Source: Rikenellaceae bacterium (lineage in GTDB: Bacteria; Bacteroidota; Bacteroidia; Bacteroidales; Rikenellaceae). Taken from it: DNA of 64,000 bases. This document shows positions 17,849 to 27,239 of the stretch, in pieces. Made by a program: the position numbers and the translations under genes. Below the pieces are notes generated by a model. It ran no database searches, was not told where the DNA came from, and worked only from the letters and a program-made list of their open reading frames with translations. The DNA lies in NCBI GenBank assembly GCA_017442365.1, contig JAFRZW010000007.1, forward strand, positions 62,001-126,000. The letters are read 5' to 3'. Within the stretch, counting starts at the first letter, position 1, and each line of letters opens with the position of its first letter.

Positions 17849-18360
17849 GGAGCGATAACGGGGCCGAGCGACTGCCTGTTGTGAACGCTGAGGGTGTCGT
17901 GGTCGGGTCGGCAACTCGCGCCGAGTGCCACGATGGGTCGATGTTGCGCCACCCCGTGGTACATCTGCACGTTATCAATTCGCGTGGCGAACTCTATCTG
18001 CAACACCGCCCCAAGTGGAAACAGATCCAGCCCGACCGCTGGGATACGGCTGTCGGTGGCCACGTCGATTGGGGCGAGGAGTGCCACGAGGCTCTGCAAC
18101 GTGAGGCACGCGAGGAGCTGCGAATGGGTGATTTCGAACCACAACACGTCTGTACGTACGAATTTCGTTCGGAGTGCGAGTGCGAGCTGATCAATGTCTT
18201 CGTATGTCGTTATGATGGTGTGATCGAGCCTTCGGACGAGTTGGACGGCGGACGTTTCTGGTCGCGCGCCGAGATCGAGAGCAATTTCGGACGCGGAGTC
18301 TTCACGCCTAATTTCGAGAGCGAGGCAGAGCGAATCGGCCTGCTCGGAATGCTACGATAG
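17836..18360 (+). CDS. Nudix hydrolase
   Basis: 174 aa from ATG 17836, inside the end of the previous gene; an in-frame start at 17803 would lengthen the overlap without adding a domain. The Nudix box is complete: G-HVDWG-E-ECHEALQ-REAREE-L in residues ~71-93. The fold and the HLHVINSRGELYLQHRPKWK lead-in are like YfcD/isopentenyl-diphosphate isomerase-type Nudix proteins. Likely a cytoplasmic pyrophosphohydrolase; substrate not predictable. No signal peptide. Confidence 0.9.
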   Translation: MEVLRSDNGAERLPVVNAEGVVVGSATRAECHDGSMLRHPVVHLHVINSRGELYLQHRPKWKQIQPDRWDTAVGGHVDWGEECHEALQREAREELRMGDFEPQHVCTYEFRSECECELINVFVCRYDGVIEPSDELDGGRFWSRAEIESNFGRGVFTPNFESEAERIGLLGMLR

Positions 18361-18387
18361 ATACATACCTTAATTATATATACGCGC

Positions 18388-18427
18388 GAGCCGCTCCTGT
18401 TTGGGGGCGGCTCTTGTTATTTTTTGC
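18388..18427 (+). terminator. Terminator after Nudix gene
   Basis: 10-bp stem GAGCCGCTCC/GGGGCGGCTC with 6-base loop, then TTGTTATTTTTTGC. Confidence 0.85.
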
Positions 18428-18759
18428 ATTTTTACAAATTTTTAATAATTGTAAAGCAAAAAAGTGGATTAATTTTTCTTGAAAATTGCGTCTGCGTGCT
18501 TTTGTTGCACTGTAAAGTGCTTATAATGAGTGAGATATGTCGAGTGATTTTGCTTTTGGGGATTTTGAAACCGAGAGTAAAAGGTGGAAAAAATGTAGAA
18601 AAAACTAAAAAAATAAGCTAATTTTTTGGTGGTTTGAATAAATGTGCTTAATTTTACGTCAGACTTTGTAGCATAAAAGGTTATACCCGCAACCCTTTCT
18701 GTTATAAAGGCGCACACACAACAAATTCTTACTACTAATTATTAAAAACAAATGGTCTT
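18428..18759 (+). other. Long leader region of the SusC operon
   Basis: 332 bases, A+T-rich, no credible gene. It contains the probable promoter at 18625-18656. Short frames here lack protein-like features. Confidence 0.5.
18625..18656 (+). promoter_or_regulatory. Probable promoter of the SusC operon
   Basis: TTTG (18625-18628), 20-base spacer, TAATTTTA (18649-18656; one mismatch to TAnnTTTG). It would give an untranslated leader of roughly 95 bases. Confidence 0.55.
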
Positions 18760-21700
18760 ATGAAAAAATTGCTTACTATTTTGTTTTTAGGACTGAGTTT
18801 ATGTGCTTTCGGTCAGAAAGTTACGATTAACGGTACAGTCGTAGGTGGCGCAAATGAAAGCCCCCTTCCGGGTGTCCACGTAATCGAACAAGGTACAACC
18901 AACGCAGTTGCTGCCGACGCTAATGGTGAATTTACTATGAACGTTCCGGTTGGTGCAGTGTTGGAGTTTACCTACATTGGCTATGTTCCTAAGAACGTAA
19001 CTGTTACCAGCGGTGGTTTGCTGCGCGTGGTGATGGAAGAAGACAGCGACGTTATTGAAGATGTCGTGGTTGTAGGTTACGGCGTTCAGAAGAAAAAGCT
19101 CTTTACCGGTGCAACCGTACAGGTTAAGGGTGAAGACATCGCTAAGATGAACACCGTCAATCCTCTCGGTGCATTGCAGAGCAAAACTCCGGGTGTGAAT
19201 ATCACTTCGAACGGTGGTTTCCTCGATCAAGGTTTCAAAGTAAATATTCGTGGTATGGGTACTACCGGTACCTACGCGCCGTTGTATGTTGTGGACGGTG
19301 TGCCCAACGGTAGCCTCTCATCACTGAATGCGTCGGATATTGAGTCGATCGATGTTCTGAAAGACGCAGCCTCGGCAGCTATCTATGGTGCGCGCGCTGC
19401 CAATGGCGTCATTCTGATCACGACTAAGAAAGGTAAAGCGGGTACAGGCGAAGTGGCTTATGATGGCTACTATGGCGTACAGAACCTTTACAAAATACCG
19501 ACAATCCTGACTGCTCAGGAGTATATGGACATTATGGACGAAGCTCGCGTAATGGACGGTTATACTCCTTGGAATTGGGAGACTTATATTCCTGCTAAGG
19601 ATCTTGCAGCTGTTCGCAATGGCAGTTGGGCGGGTACCAACTGGCTCAAAGAGATGATGAACAACGATGCTCCGATTCAGAGCCACACGCTGAACTTCAC
19701 CGGTGGTACGGAGCGCTCGACCTACTCGATTGGTTTGGGTTGGAATCAGCAGCAGGCTACTCTGGGTGTTCCGGGTGCAATGCCTTCGCTGACTCGCTAT
19801 AACCTGCGAATCAACTCGGATCACGTGGTTTTGAAGCGCGGTGATCTCGACATTTTGAAGGTGGGTGAGACGTTGAACTATCGCTACTCGTTCCAGAAGG
19901 GTTCGTTCTCGACCAGCGGTATCTATTGGAATCACCTCCACACCGCAATCGTAAAGAGCCCGTTGATGCACGTTTATGGTCCTAACGGTGAGTACTACGA
20001 CTACGACGACCAGAAGGCTGACGGCTACAACTGGGATATCTCGAACGGTTCGAACCGTAACCCGTTGGCTGACCTCGATTGGTCGGTTAACCAGAACCGC
20101 AGCAAGTCGCACTATTTGCAGACCAGCTTCTATGCTATCTTGCAGCCTGTTAAGAACTTGACTTGGCGTACTCAGCTTGGTTATATGATGAGTGGTTCGA
20201 GCTATCGTTCGTTCACTCCGACTCACGACAAGCTGACCGAGACCGACGGTGGTGAGACCAACTCGGTAACTCAGTCGATGTCGTTGACCAACCGTTGGAG
20301 CTGGGATAACACAATTAACTACAAATTCAAGGTTTGCGAAGATCACGCATTCGACGTAATGTTGGGTCAGTCGGTTGAGCGTTGGGGCTATGGTGAGTCG
20401 ATGTCGGCAACCAACCACGAGCTGAGCTTCGGCGATTTGGAGCACGCTTACCTGACTAACGCAACTCGTAACCCTGTTACCAGCAAGCCTACCGGTACTC
20501 CCGCAAGCGAGGGCGCTATCGCATCGTTCTTCGGCCGTATCAACTACGACTACGCTGAGAAGTATATGCTGACAGTGATTATGCGTGGTGATGGTTCGTC
20601 GGTATTCGCACCGGGCAACCGTTGGGGCTTCTTCCCGTCGGTATCGGCAGGTTGGGTAATCTCGAACGAGCCTTTCTTGAAGGATAATGAGAATGTAGAT
20701 CTGTTGAAGCTCCGCGCATCGTGGGGTCAGAACGGTAACTGCAACGTATCGGGCAACCAGCACATCGCAACCATCACCTCGAATCAGGGTTATGGTGGTT
20801 ACTCGTTCGGTGATATTATGGACGCAGTTTCGACCGGTTCGTACGCATACAAGGTGCTGAACAGCAACTTGAAGTGGGAGACTTCGGAGCAGTTGAACAT
20901 CGGTATCGACGCAGCATTCTTCAACAACCGCTTGAAGATTGAGGCTGACTGGTACCGCAAGGTTACTAAGGACTGGTTGGTAACCGCTCCCGTATTGATG
21001 TCGTGGGGTGCAAATGCTCCTTCGATCAATGGTGGTGCAGTTCGCAATACCGGTGCTGAGTTGGGTCTGCATTGGAATGACAATGTAAACAACGATTTCT
21101 ACTATGGCGTAGATGTTAACGTAGCTTATAACAACAATAAGGTAACCTCGATCGAGAACTCGGAGGGTATTATCCACGGTCCCAGCAGCGTATTCTGGGA
21201 GGGTTCGGACGAGTGCTTCCGCGCATCGGTTGGCGAGCCTATCGGTTTCTTCTATGGTTATATTAGCGACGGTATCTTCCAGAACCAGAAGCAGATCGAC
21301 GAGTTCGAAGGTCCGCTGCTGAATGGTGCTAAGACTGCTCCGGGTGATGTTATCTGGCGTGATGTTAACGGTGATGGCGCAATCGACGCTAACGACCGTA
21401 CCAAGATCGGTAACCCGAATCCCGACTTTACTCTCGGTTTCTCGTTCAACATCGGTTGGAAGGGTCTTGACCTGGGTGTAACTACCTACGGTGCATTTGG
21501 CCACCAGATCTTGAAGTGCTACCGCGACTTCTCGTCGTCGCCGCTGAACAACTACACCACCGACATCTATGATCGTTGGCACGGTGAGGGTACTTCGTAC
21601 GAGTTCCCGCGTCTGTCGAGTGCTTCGAACACCAACTGGAACCGCATCTCGACTCTCTATATGGAGAATGGCGACTACTTGAAGATCAAGAACCTGACCG

Positions 21701-21915
21701 TAGGTTGCGACTTCAAGAAGTTCTTCCCGAAAATTCCGTTCGGCCAGCTGCGCGTTTATCTGACTGCACAGAACCTGTTCACCTTCACCGGTTACTCGGG
21801 TATGGATCCTGAGATCGGTTACGGTAGCGACTACGGTTGGGCATCGGGTATCGACCTCGGTTACTATCCGAGCGCACGCACCTATATGGTCGGCTTGAAC
21901 ATCAAGTTTAACTAA
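18760..21915 (+). CDS. SusC/RagA-family TonB-linked outer membrane protein
   Basis: 1051 aa. Signal peptide MKKLLTILFLGLSLCAFG, carboxypeptidase-like regulatory domain (residues ~22-95, INGTVVGGANESPLPGVHV), TonB box region (VVVVGYGVQKKKLFTGA, ~100-118), plug domain (~120-225, APLYVVDGVPNG and IYGARAANGVILITTKKG) and a C-terminal barrel ending in IKFN with terminal aromatic/Asn as usual. Energised by TonB/ExbBD, it would import large oligosaccharides or peptides together with the SusD protein encoded next. Substrate cannot be read from sequence; downstream GH18 enzymes point to GlcNAc-containing glycans. Confidence 0.97.
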   Translation: MKKLLTILFLGLSLCAFGQKVTINGTVVGGANESPLPGVHVIEQGTTNAVAADANGEFTMNVPVGAVLEFTYIGYVPKNVTVTSGGLLRVVMEEDSDVIEDVVVVGYGVQKKKLFTGATVQVKGEDIAKMNTVNPLGALQSKTPGVNITSNGGFLDQGFKVNIRGMGTTGTYAPLYVVDGVPNGSLSSLNASDIESIDVLKDAASAAIYGARAANGVILITTKKGKAGTGEVAYDGYYGVQNLYKIPTILTAQEYMDIMDEARVMDGYTPWNWETYIPAKDLAAVRNGSWAGTNWLKEMMNNDAPIQSHTLNFTGGTERSTYSIGLGWNQQQATLGVPGAMPSLTRYNLRINSDHVVLKRGDLDILKVGETLNYRYSFQKGSFSTSGIYWNHLHTAIVKSPLMHVYGPNGEYYDYDDQKADGYNWDISNGSNRNPLADLDWSVNQNRSKSHYLQTSFYAILQPVKNLTWRTQLGYMMSGSSYRSFTPTHDKLTETDGGETNSVTQSMSLTNRWSWDNTINYKFKVCEDHAFDVMLGQSVERWGYGESMSATNHELSFGDLEHAYLTNATRNPVTSKPTGTPASEGAIASFFGRINYDYAEKYMLTVIMRGDGSSVFAPGNRWGFFPSVSAGWVISNEPFLKDNENVDLLKLRASWGQNGNCNVSGNQHIATITSNQGYGGYSFGDIMDAVSTGSYAYKVLNSNLKWETSEQLNIGIDAAFFNNRLKIEADWYRKVTKDWLVTAPVLMSWGANAPSINGGAVRNTGAELGLHWNDNVNNDFYYGVDVNVAYNNNKVTSIENSEGIIHGPSSVFWEGSDECFRASVGEPIGFFYGYISDGIFQNQKQIDEFEGPLLNGAKTAPGDVIWRDVNGDGAIDANDRTKIGNPNPDFTLGFSFNIGWKGLDLGVTTYGAFGHQILKCYRDFSSSPLNNYTTDIYDRWHGEGTSYEFPRLSSASNTNWNRISTLYMENGDYLKIKNLTVGCDFKKFFPKIPFGQLRVYLTAQNLFTFTGYSGMDPEIGYGSDYGWASGIDLGYYPSARTYMVGLNIKFN

Positions 21916-21936
21916 ACCTAAAATCGACTGAATATT

Positions 21937-23724
21937 ATGAAAAAGATATTTTTTATCTTATCGGCCGCATTGCTGATGGTTGGTTGCGAGGACTTTCTTG
22001 ACACTCGTATCTTGACCGAGAAGACCAGCGAAAACTTCCCTCTCACTGAGGAGGAGGCCGATGAAGTCTTGACGGGTATCTATGCCCACTTGCTCTTCGA
22101 GTCGCCCGAAACCTCGTCGATGTTCTACTTCGCACAGCTGGCAGGTGATGAGTGCCTTGGTGGTAACTTGTCGTATTCGGGTAACTGTGCTACTAACTTC
22201 TTGATGTACAAGGATAATCTGAACGGTCTGTCGGGTTTGTGGGAGCGTTGCTATACGCTGATCAACCGCGCTAACCAGGCATTGGCTACTATGGATAAGG
22301 TAACCGAATGGACTCAGGAGTCGCGTGATCGCCACTTTGGTGAGGCTTACTTCCTGCGTGCAATGGCTTACTATGAGTTGGCACAGATGTTCGGTCCCGT
22401 GCCCCTGCGCACCACTACCGAGAATACCAACATTCCTCGTGCATCGGTTGAGGAGGTTTATGGTTTGATCGCATCGGATCTGCGTCAGGCAATCGAGTTG
22501 TTGCCCGATGAGATCTACACCTATGGCTCGCCTATGGCAGGCCACGCTACCAAGTATGCTGCTGAGGCTTTGATGGCTCGCGTATGGTTGTTCTACACCG
22601 GTCGCTACGCTCAGGAGTCTCTGCCTGAGGTAACTAAGGCTGAGGTTATCGGTTGGATCGACGACTGCGTAATCAATTCGGGCCACGATCTGGTTCCCGA
22701 TCAGCGTAACCTGTGGGCTTACTCGAACGCTTATACCAACGACAACGATCAGGATCTGCGTTACAACTACGTAGTTAATAATCAGTTGGATTGGGTTGGC
22801 AATAGCTCGATCGAGACTGTGTTCGCTAACAAGCACAACTTGAAGTCGAACTGGACTTACACTTGGTGGTCGAATACTCACGCACAGTTCTGCTCGCCTT
22901 CGGCTGACAATTACAGCAAGGAGCAGAGCTATCCCTTCGGTACCGGTTGGGGTGCAGGTCCCGTTTCGCCCGCATTCGTAAAGGATTGGCAGGATTGGGC
23001 TTCGCAGCAGGAGTACTTGGAGGGTTATGACACTGACCCGCGTCTGGTAGGTTCGGTATGGTCGTACAACGCTTACGATCCCAACGATCCGACCAAGATG
23101 TTGTTGGAGCGTAAGCTCGATCCCAACGAGCCCGATTACACTGTATCGTATCGTTACTTCGAGCAGACCGGTTACTTCCAGAAGAAGTATATCAACATCA
23201 ATAGCTACAACGCTGAGAAGAATGGTATCTACGCATTCGGTTTGCAGGCTTATCCCGGCATCTCGACCCAGACTTCGCAGCAGCTGATTCAGATCGCTGA
23301 CCTGATCCACATCCGTTTCGCAGACGTTCTGTTGATGCAGTCGGAGTTGAAGCAGGACGCAACGGGTCTGAACCGCGTTCGTGAGCGTTCGGGCTTGAAA
23401 CCCGTAGCTTACTCGCTCGACGCAATCAAGAACGAGCGTCGCTATGAGTTGGCATTCGAGTCGATTCGCTACTGGGATTTGCTCCGCTGGTCGGGTCCGT
23501 CGCTTGACGAGGCAGGTGATGCACTGAACAAGCAGACCGGTTTCGATCTGATCAATGCAGCAGAGGTAGTACCGATGGTTAAGTTCGACTACAAGGCTCG
23601 TTTGAAGGCTACTCAGGGCTACTGGCCTATTCCTCAGACCGAGATCGACCTGTCGGACGGCGTATTGGAGCAGAACCCCGGCTGGGAGACAACTGCAATG
23701 TTTGTTGACTGGGGTAAAATGTAA
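21937..23724 (+). CDS. SusD/RagB-family nutrient-binding outer membrane lipoprotein
   Basis: 595 aa. Lipobox MVGC at residues ~16-19 after MKKIFFILSAALL, then the SusD start EDFLDTRILTEKTSENF. RHFGEAYFLRAMAYYELAQMFG is the first TPR-like helix pair, and KNERRYELAFESIRYWDLLRW is the conserved C-terminal SusD helix. Acts as the lid that captures ligand above SusC. It starts 22 bases after susC. Length is normal for the family. Confidence 0.97.
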   Translation: MKKIFFILSAALLMVGCEDFLDTRILTEKTSENFPLTEEEADEVLTGIYAHLLFESPETSSMFYFAQLAGDECLGGNLSYSGNCATNFLMYKDNLNGLSGLWERCYTLINRANQALATMDKVTEWTQESRDRHFGEAYFLRAMAYYELAQMFGPVPLRTTTENTNIPRASVEEVYGLIASDLRQAIELLPDEIYTYGSPMAGHATKYAAEALMARVWLFYTGRYAQESLPEVTKAEVIGWIDDCVINSGHDLVPDQRNLWAYSNAYTNDNDQDLRYNYVVNNQLDWVGNSSIETVFANKHNLKSNWTYTWWSNTHAQFCSPSADNYSKEQSYPFGTGWGAGPVSPAFVKDWQDWASQQEYLEGYDTDPRLVGSVWSYNAYDPNDPTKMLLERKLDPNEPDYTVSYRYFEQTGYFQKKYININSYNAEKNGIYAFGLQAYPGISTQTSQQLIQIADLIHIRFADVLLMQSELKQDATGLNRVRERSGLKPVAYSLDAIKNERRYELAFESIRYWDLLRWSGPSLDEAGDALNKQTGFDLINAAEVVPMVKFDYKARLKATQGYWPIPQTEIDLSDGVLEQNPGWETTAMFVDWGKM

Positions 23725-23755
23725 CAAGTCTAACCGCTAAAAAACAGAAACAATT

Positions 23756-24661
23756 ATGAAACGAACAATAAAATTCGGATTTGTGATGTGTGCGGTTGCA
23801 CTGCTCGGTTGGGCGTGTACTCCCATCGAGGACAATGAACTGCGCGACAAATATGTAACCAACGCTGGCGACCCCATCACGGTTGCTGAGTTGGACGCAG
23901 CTCTCGAAGTATCGCAGCCCTATCCCAACCAGGATGGTGTTGTCGAGGGTGATCAGTATATCCACTTGAAGAACAAGCGCCCCGAAATCGGTGGTACTTG
24001 GCACGTGGGTAGCAAGAGCTACTTGACCGATGACAAGATCGTTGTAGCAGAGGCAAATGGTGTTTATGACGTTTACTACTCGGCAGTATCGAATGGTAAG
24101 ATCGTTAATTCGACTCCCGTTCAGGTTACTGTAACCAACGTATTCGACGAGTGGATGGGCTTCTTCACTGGCGCTAAGGATAAGAGCGATATGGCAGCTA
24201 CCAAGGAGTGGGGCTTCCGTACCGATCTGTCGGCAGTCTGCGATATGTGTGCTCACGGTTGGTGGAAGTTTGCTTCGGCAGGCTATACTCCTGAGTCGTT
24301 CTCGGGTGTTACCTGGTGGAACAACATCACTTTCGAGGCAGCAGGTGATCAGCGAATGGTATTTGCAGTTGATGGCAACAAGCTCACCACGTTTGATGCA
24401 ACAGGCAACAAGATGAACGAGGGTAAGTTTGAGTTCACTCACGACCAGCCCGAGGACGGTGTTATGGGTCTGTTGAAGACTGATATCCCCGTTATCGGTA
24501 GCGAGTTTGACGATAATGGTGTTCAGGCTGTTGGTAACACTAACACGTTCTATATCCTGACCCTTAACGACAAGTACCTGACTCTGTATGAGTGGTGGTC
24601 GTCGACTCCTGGTGGTGACTGGGGCGACTGCTCGTGGCGAGTTGTTTACGAGGCTAAGTAG
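23756..24661 (+). CDS. Surface lipoprotein at the SusE/F position
   Basis: 301 aa with lipobox LGWAC (Cys ~21), followed by acidic TPIEDNELRD, a signature often seen on surface-exposed Bacteroidetes lipoproteins. Residues ~95-130 are a PKD/Ig-like strand set (YDVYYSAVSNGKIVNSTPVQ), and the rest is aromatic-rich (GWWKF, TWWNN, YEWWSS), as in carbohydrate-binding domains. No catalytic motif recognised. By position (third gene after SusC and SusD) it is probably a glycan-binding or substrate-recognition protein. Confidence 0.7.
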   Translation: MKRTIKFGFVMCAVALLGWACTPIEDNELRDKYVTNAGDPITVAELDAALEVSQPYPNQDGVVEGDQYIHLKNKRPEIGGTWHVGSKSYLTDDKIVVAEANGVYDVYYSAVSNGKIVNSTPVQVTVTNVFDEWMGFFTGAKDKSDMAATKEWGFRTDLSAVCDMCAHGWWKFASAGYTPESFSGVTWWNNITFEAAGDQRMVFAVDGNKLTTFDATGNKMNEGKFEFTHDQPEDGVMGLLKTDIPVIGSEFDDNGVQAVGNTNTFYILTLNDKYLTLYEWWSSTPGGDWGDCSWRVVYEAK

Positions 24662-24681
24662 GCAGCGTAACGAAACTAAAA

Positions 24682-24721
24682 GATTGTCCTCTCTGACAAT
24701 CCAATAGTCCTTTTCAGAGAG
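24682..24721 (+). promoter_or_regulatory. Two mutually exclusive hairpins upstream of a terminator
   Basis: GATTGTC/GACAATC (24682-24688 with 24695-24701) and CTCTCTGA/TCAGAGAG (24689-24696 with 24714-24721) share bases 24695-24696 and cannot form together in full. They sit just before the strong terminator at 24723. Could be an RNA-processing or attenuation device between the SusCD genes and the genes beyond. Confidence 0.45.
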
Positions 24722-24722
24722 T

Positions 24723-24760
24723 GGGGGGTGCAATTTAGGGGTTGTGCCCCCCATTTTTTC
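24723..24760 (+). terminator. Terminator after the SusCD-lipoprotein genes
   Basis: 11-bp stem headed by six G-C pairs (24723-24733 with 24742-24752, two G-U), 8-base loop, then ATTTTTTC. Confidence 0.85.
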
Positions 24761-24801
24761 TACAATATTTATCTTAATGGCAAATTTCGACGCTACGAGA
24801 A

Positions 24802-24833
24802 TTTGGCAATTATTTGCAATTTGTCTATTTTTG
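24802..24833 (+). promoter_or_regulatory. Promoter of the DUF4369/DUF6057 gene run
   Basis: TTTG (24802-24805), 20-base spacer, TATTTTTG (24826-24833), exact to the consensus and 23 bases before the ATG at 24857. So the genes from 24857 onward are a separate transcription unit from SusCD. Confidence 0.78.
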
Positions 24834-24856
24834 TAAATTAACAATCGACCCAAAAG

Positions 24857-25504
24857 ATGAAGTATAGACCATTATTGATAGCATTAGTGCTGCTCTGCGC
24901 AGTCGGGTGTGGCTCGAAACCGACGATGACGATTCGAGGTACGGCTCCTGCCGAGTGCGAAGGGTTGAATGTCTATCTTGTGCCGCAACCATTCCCGAAG
25001 GCCGAGGAGGTCGATTCGACGGTTGTGCGCGACGGAAAATTCGAATTTCAAGTCGATGCGTCGCAGGTGCGTATTTGCGATATAACCATCTCGCGCAAAA
25101 GTCCTGTGCCGTTTCAGCGTCTGCTGGTGGCAATTGAGCCGGGAGAGTTGGAGGTTGAGATCGATGAGTATAGCGACGGTCGAGGTACTCCGCTGAATGA
25201 CGATCTGGCTGCGTGGAAACGTGCGATGAGCGAGGCAGGAACGCGGGCAGACGAGATACGTCGTGAGATCTCTACGTTGGACGATCCGGCAAAGATCGAC
25301 TCGCTCCGACGCCTGCAAGCGCAGGGTTATGCCGACGCTGAGCTGATCACGATCGACATAATCAATCGTAACATCAATCCATTGGGTGGATTTATCTATA
25401 TGACCATCGAACGCCGAATCGATAGCACCATTCGTGAAAGTCTGATCGAGCGTGGAATCGAAAAGTGGAAACCCAAACGCGAATTAAATCCCAAACAGAA
25501 GTAA
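24857..25504 (+). CDS. DUF4369-like lipoprotein
   Basis: 215 aa. Lipobox CAVGC (Cys ~18). Residues ~22-105 resemble the DUF4369 domain found at the N-terminus of Bacteroidetes TlpA-type thioredoxins (TIRGTAPAECEGLNVYLV, then EEVDSTVVRDGKFEF). The thioredoxin domain itself is absent: residues ~115-215 are a charged helical segment without a CxxC. First gene of a unit with its own promoter, five bases before a membrane-protein gene. A structural partner of the downstream module is plausible; function unknown. Confidence 0.72.
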   Translation: MKYRPLLIALVLLCAVGCGSKPTMTIRGTAPAECEGLNVYLVPQPFPKAEEVDSTVVRDGKFEFQVDASQVRICDITISRKSPVPFQRLLVAIEPGELEVEIDEYSDGRGTPLNDDLAAWKRAMSEAGTRADEIRREISTLDDPAKIDSLRRLQAQGYADAELITIDIINRNINPLGGFIYMTIERRIDSTIRESLIERGIEKWKPKRELNPKQK

Positions 25505-25509
25505 AGGCG

Positions 25510-27237
25510 ATGAAGGCATCTACGACCAAGTGGAGATTCTGGCAGGTTGCGATTGTTGTGGTGGCGATGGCGACTTGTTGGTGTTGGTTTGCCTTTGGTG
25601 CGCCCTACACGCTCTACACCAAGGAGCAGTTGGTGCTGTTCGTAGCCGATTGGACGGCCGTTCTCGACTACTTTGCTCGTCCGGCGGTGCTGTCGTCGAT
25701 CGTGGGCGACTATCTTACACAATTCTATCTGTTGATATGTGGCGGAGCGACGATCCTGACGATCGTTGTGGCTCTGTTGTGGTGGGGCGTGCGTAGTGCG
25801 TTGCGACGATTCGACGTGCCATCGCAGAACGCAACGGTGTGGGCATTGTTGCCTGTTGTTGCCGAGGTTGCGCTGAACTGCCACGTCGAGTACCCGTTGG
25901 CGATGACGTTGGGCGCGGTGGCGGCTACGTGGAGCTTTGTTGCGTGGGCGCGAATGGGCGACGGAGTGTGTAAGTGGCTGTTGGCGATGATACTCGCCGT
26001 TGGGCTCTATTGGGCAGTGGGCGCACACGCGATGATGTTCGTGGTGCTGAGTGTGGCGTGGCTGTGCCGCCAACGACGTTGGGGCTGGGCATTGACGCTG
26101 ATGCTGCTGGCGGTAGTAGCAGAGATGGTCGTAGGTCGTATGTTGTATCTGCCTGCGAGTCAAGCATATTGCTATCCATTGATCGAAAACTATATGTTCC
26201 AACATTGCCAGCTCTTCCTGCTGACCGAGGCGGCAGTCGTGGTGGCGTTGATCGGGATAGGTATCCGCCGAGCGTGGATAGGGGTGTTGGCGGTTGTGAT
26301 GGCGTCGATTGCGGGAGTGGCTGCTATATTCGATGATACGATGGAGTATTGGCTCGGAATGTCTTGTGAATACTATTTCAATCGCAAGGAGCGGATCTTG
26401 GAGCGTGCCGACGAGAATTGGGAGCGCAAGAGCTATGTGGCGACATATTATACCAATCTTGTGCTTGCCGAGCGCGGCGAGTTGGGTGAATATCTCACCG
26501 AGAATTACCAGCCGGCAACCTATGGATTGCTCTTGGACGTTGATGAGAGTTCGGGCTATTGCTATGCGATGGCAGCGGCAGATGCGACGGCTGCTATTGG
26601 CGATATGGCTGAGGCTCAACGCGCTACGTTGTTGGCGATGACCTTCTCACCCCATCAGCGTTCGTCGCGCGTGGCAAAGAAGATGGTCGAGATAGCGATG
26701 ACGGTTGGCGATAAGGAGTTGGCCGAGAAATTCTTGTGGCAGTTGGAGCGTACGGCGCTGCACCGAGAGTGGGCTGCAAAGCGTCGCGCTGAGTTGGTGT
26801 CGGGAGCGGTGCCAAGCGATGAGGTGCGTGCCAATCTTGTTGAGAATGATGGATTTGTGGGTGCAAATAATTGGTATCCTGCACTGTATGCTTTGGTCGA
26901 AGCGAATGGGGCGAATCGAATGGCGGTCGATTATCTGCTGTCGATGCACCTGTTGCGCAAGGATCGAGAGCGATTTTTGGACGATTACGAACGCTATTTC
27001 TACCCACGTTGGGGTGCGCAGCCGCCAAAGGTCTATCAGCAGGCGTTGATGATGTCGTTCGATGATGAGAGTGAGCTGATGGCAGCCATCGAACGCTATG
27101 GAATTTCGGCTGAGGTACAGCGCGATTGTATCGACTATTCGCGTATCTATGTCAGCGAGGGCGGCCGTGGCGAAGCTCTGCAAGAGCGTTTCAGCAGAAC
27201 TTATTGGTTTTATTGCAATTATGCGCAGATGAATTGA
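25510..27237 (+). CDS. DUF6057-type polytopic membrane protein, copy 1
   Basis: 575 aa from ATG 25510 (first codon after the previous stop; the in-frame start at 25465 lies inside the upstream gene). Seven or eight hydrophobic helices between residues ~10 and ~300, then a soluble helical, TPR-like C-terminal half (residues ~320-575; GDMAEAQRATLLAMTFSP, VGDKELAEKFLWQLERT) ending in TYWFYCNYAQMN. It resembles proteins I recall as DUF6057, found in Bacteroidetes without known function. A paralogue follows at 28706 with the same layout and a matching YWFYTN end. Each copy is followed immediately by a CxxCH propeller lipoprotein gene. Confidence 0.8.
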   Translation: MKASTTKWRFWQVAIVVVAMATCWCWFAFGAPYTLYTKEQLVLFVADWTAVLDYFARPAVLSSIVGDYLTQFYLLICGGATILTIVVALLWWGVRSALRRFDVPSQNATVWALLPVVAEVALNCHVEYPLAMTLGAVAATWSFVAWARMGDGVCKWLLAMILAVGLYWAVGAHAMMFVVLSVAWLCRQRRWGWALTLMLLAVVAEMVVGRMLYLPASQAYCYPLIENYMFQHCQLFLLTEAAVVVALIGIGIRRAWIGVLAVVMASIAGVAAIFDDTMEYWLGMSCEYYFNRKERILERADENWERKSYVATYYTNLVLAERGELGEYLTENYQPATYGLLLDVDESSGYCYAMAAADATAAIGDMAEAQRATLLAMTFSPHQRSSRVAKKMVEIAMTVGDKELAEKFLWQLERTALHREWAAKRRAELVSGAVPSDEVRANLVENDGFVGANNWYPALYALVEANGANRMAVDYLLSMHLLRKDRERFLDDYERYFYPRWGAQPPKVYQQALMMSFDDESELMAAIERYGISAEVQRDCIDYSRIYVSEGGRGEALQERFSRTYWFYCNYAQMN

Positions 27238-27239
27238 GT

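Noticed and set aside
18424-18717. Small frames in the SusC leader
   Set aside because: Low-complexity Lys/Phe-rich translations of AT-rich DNA without ribosome sites.
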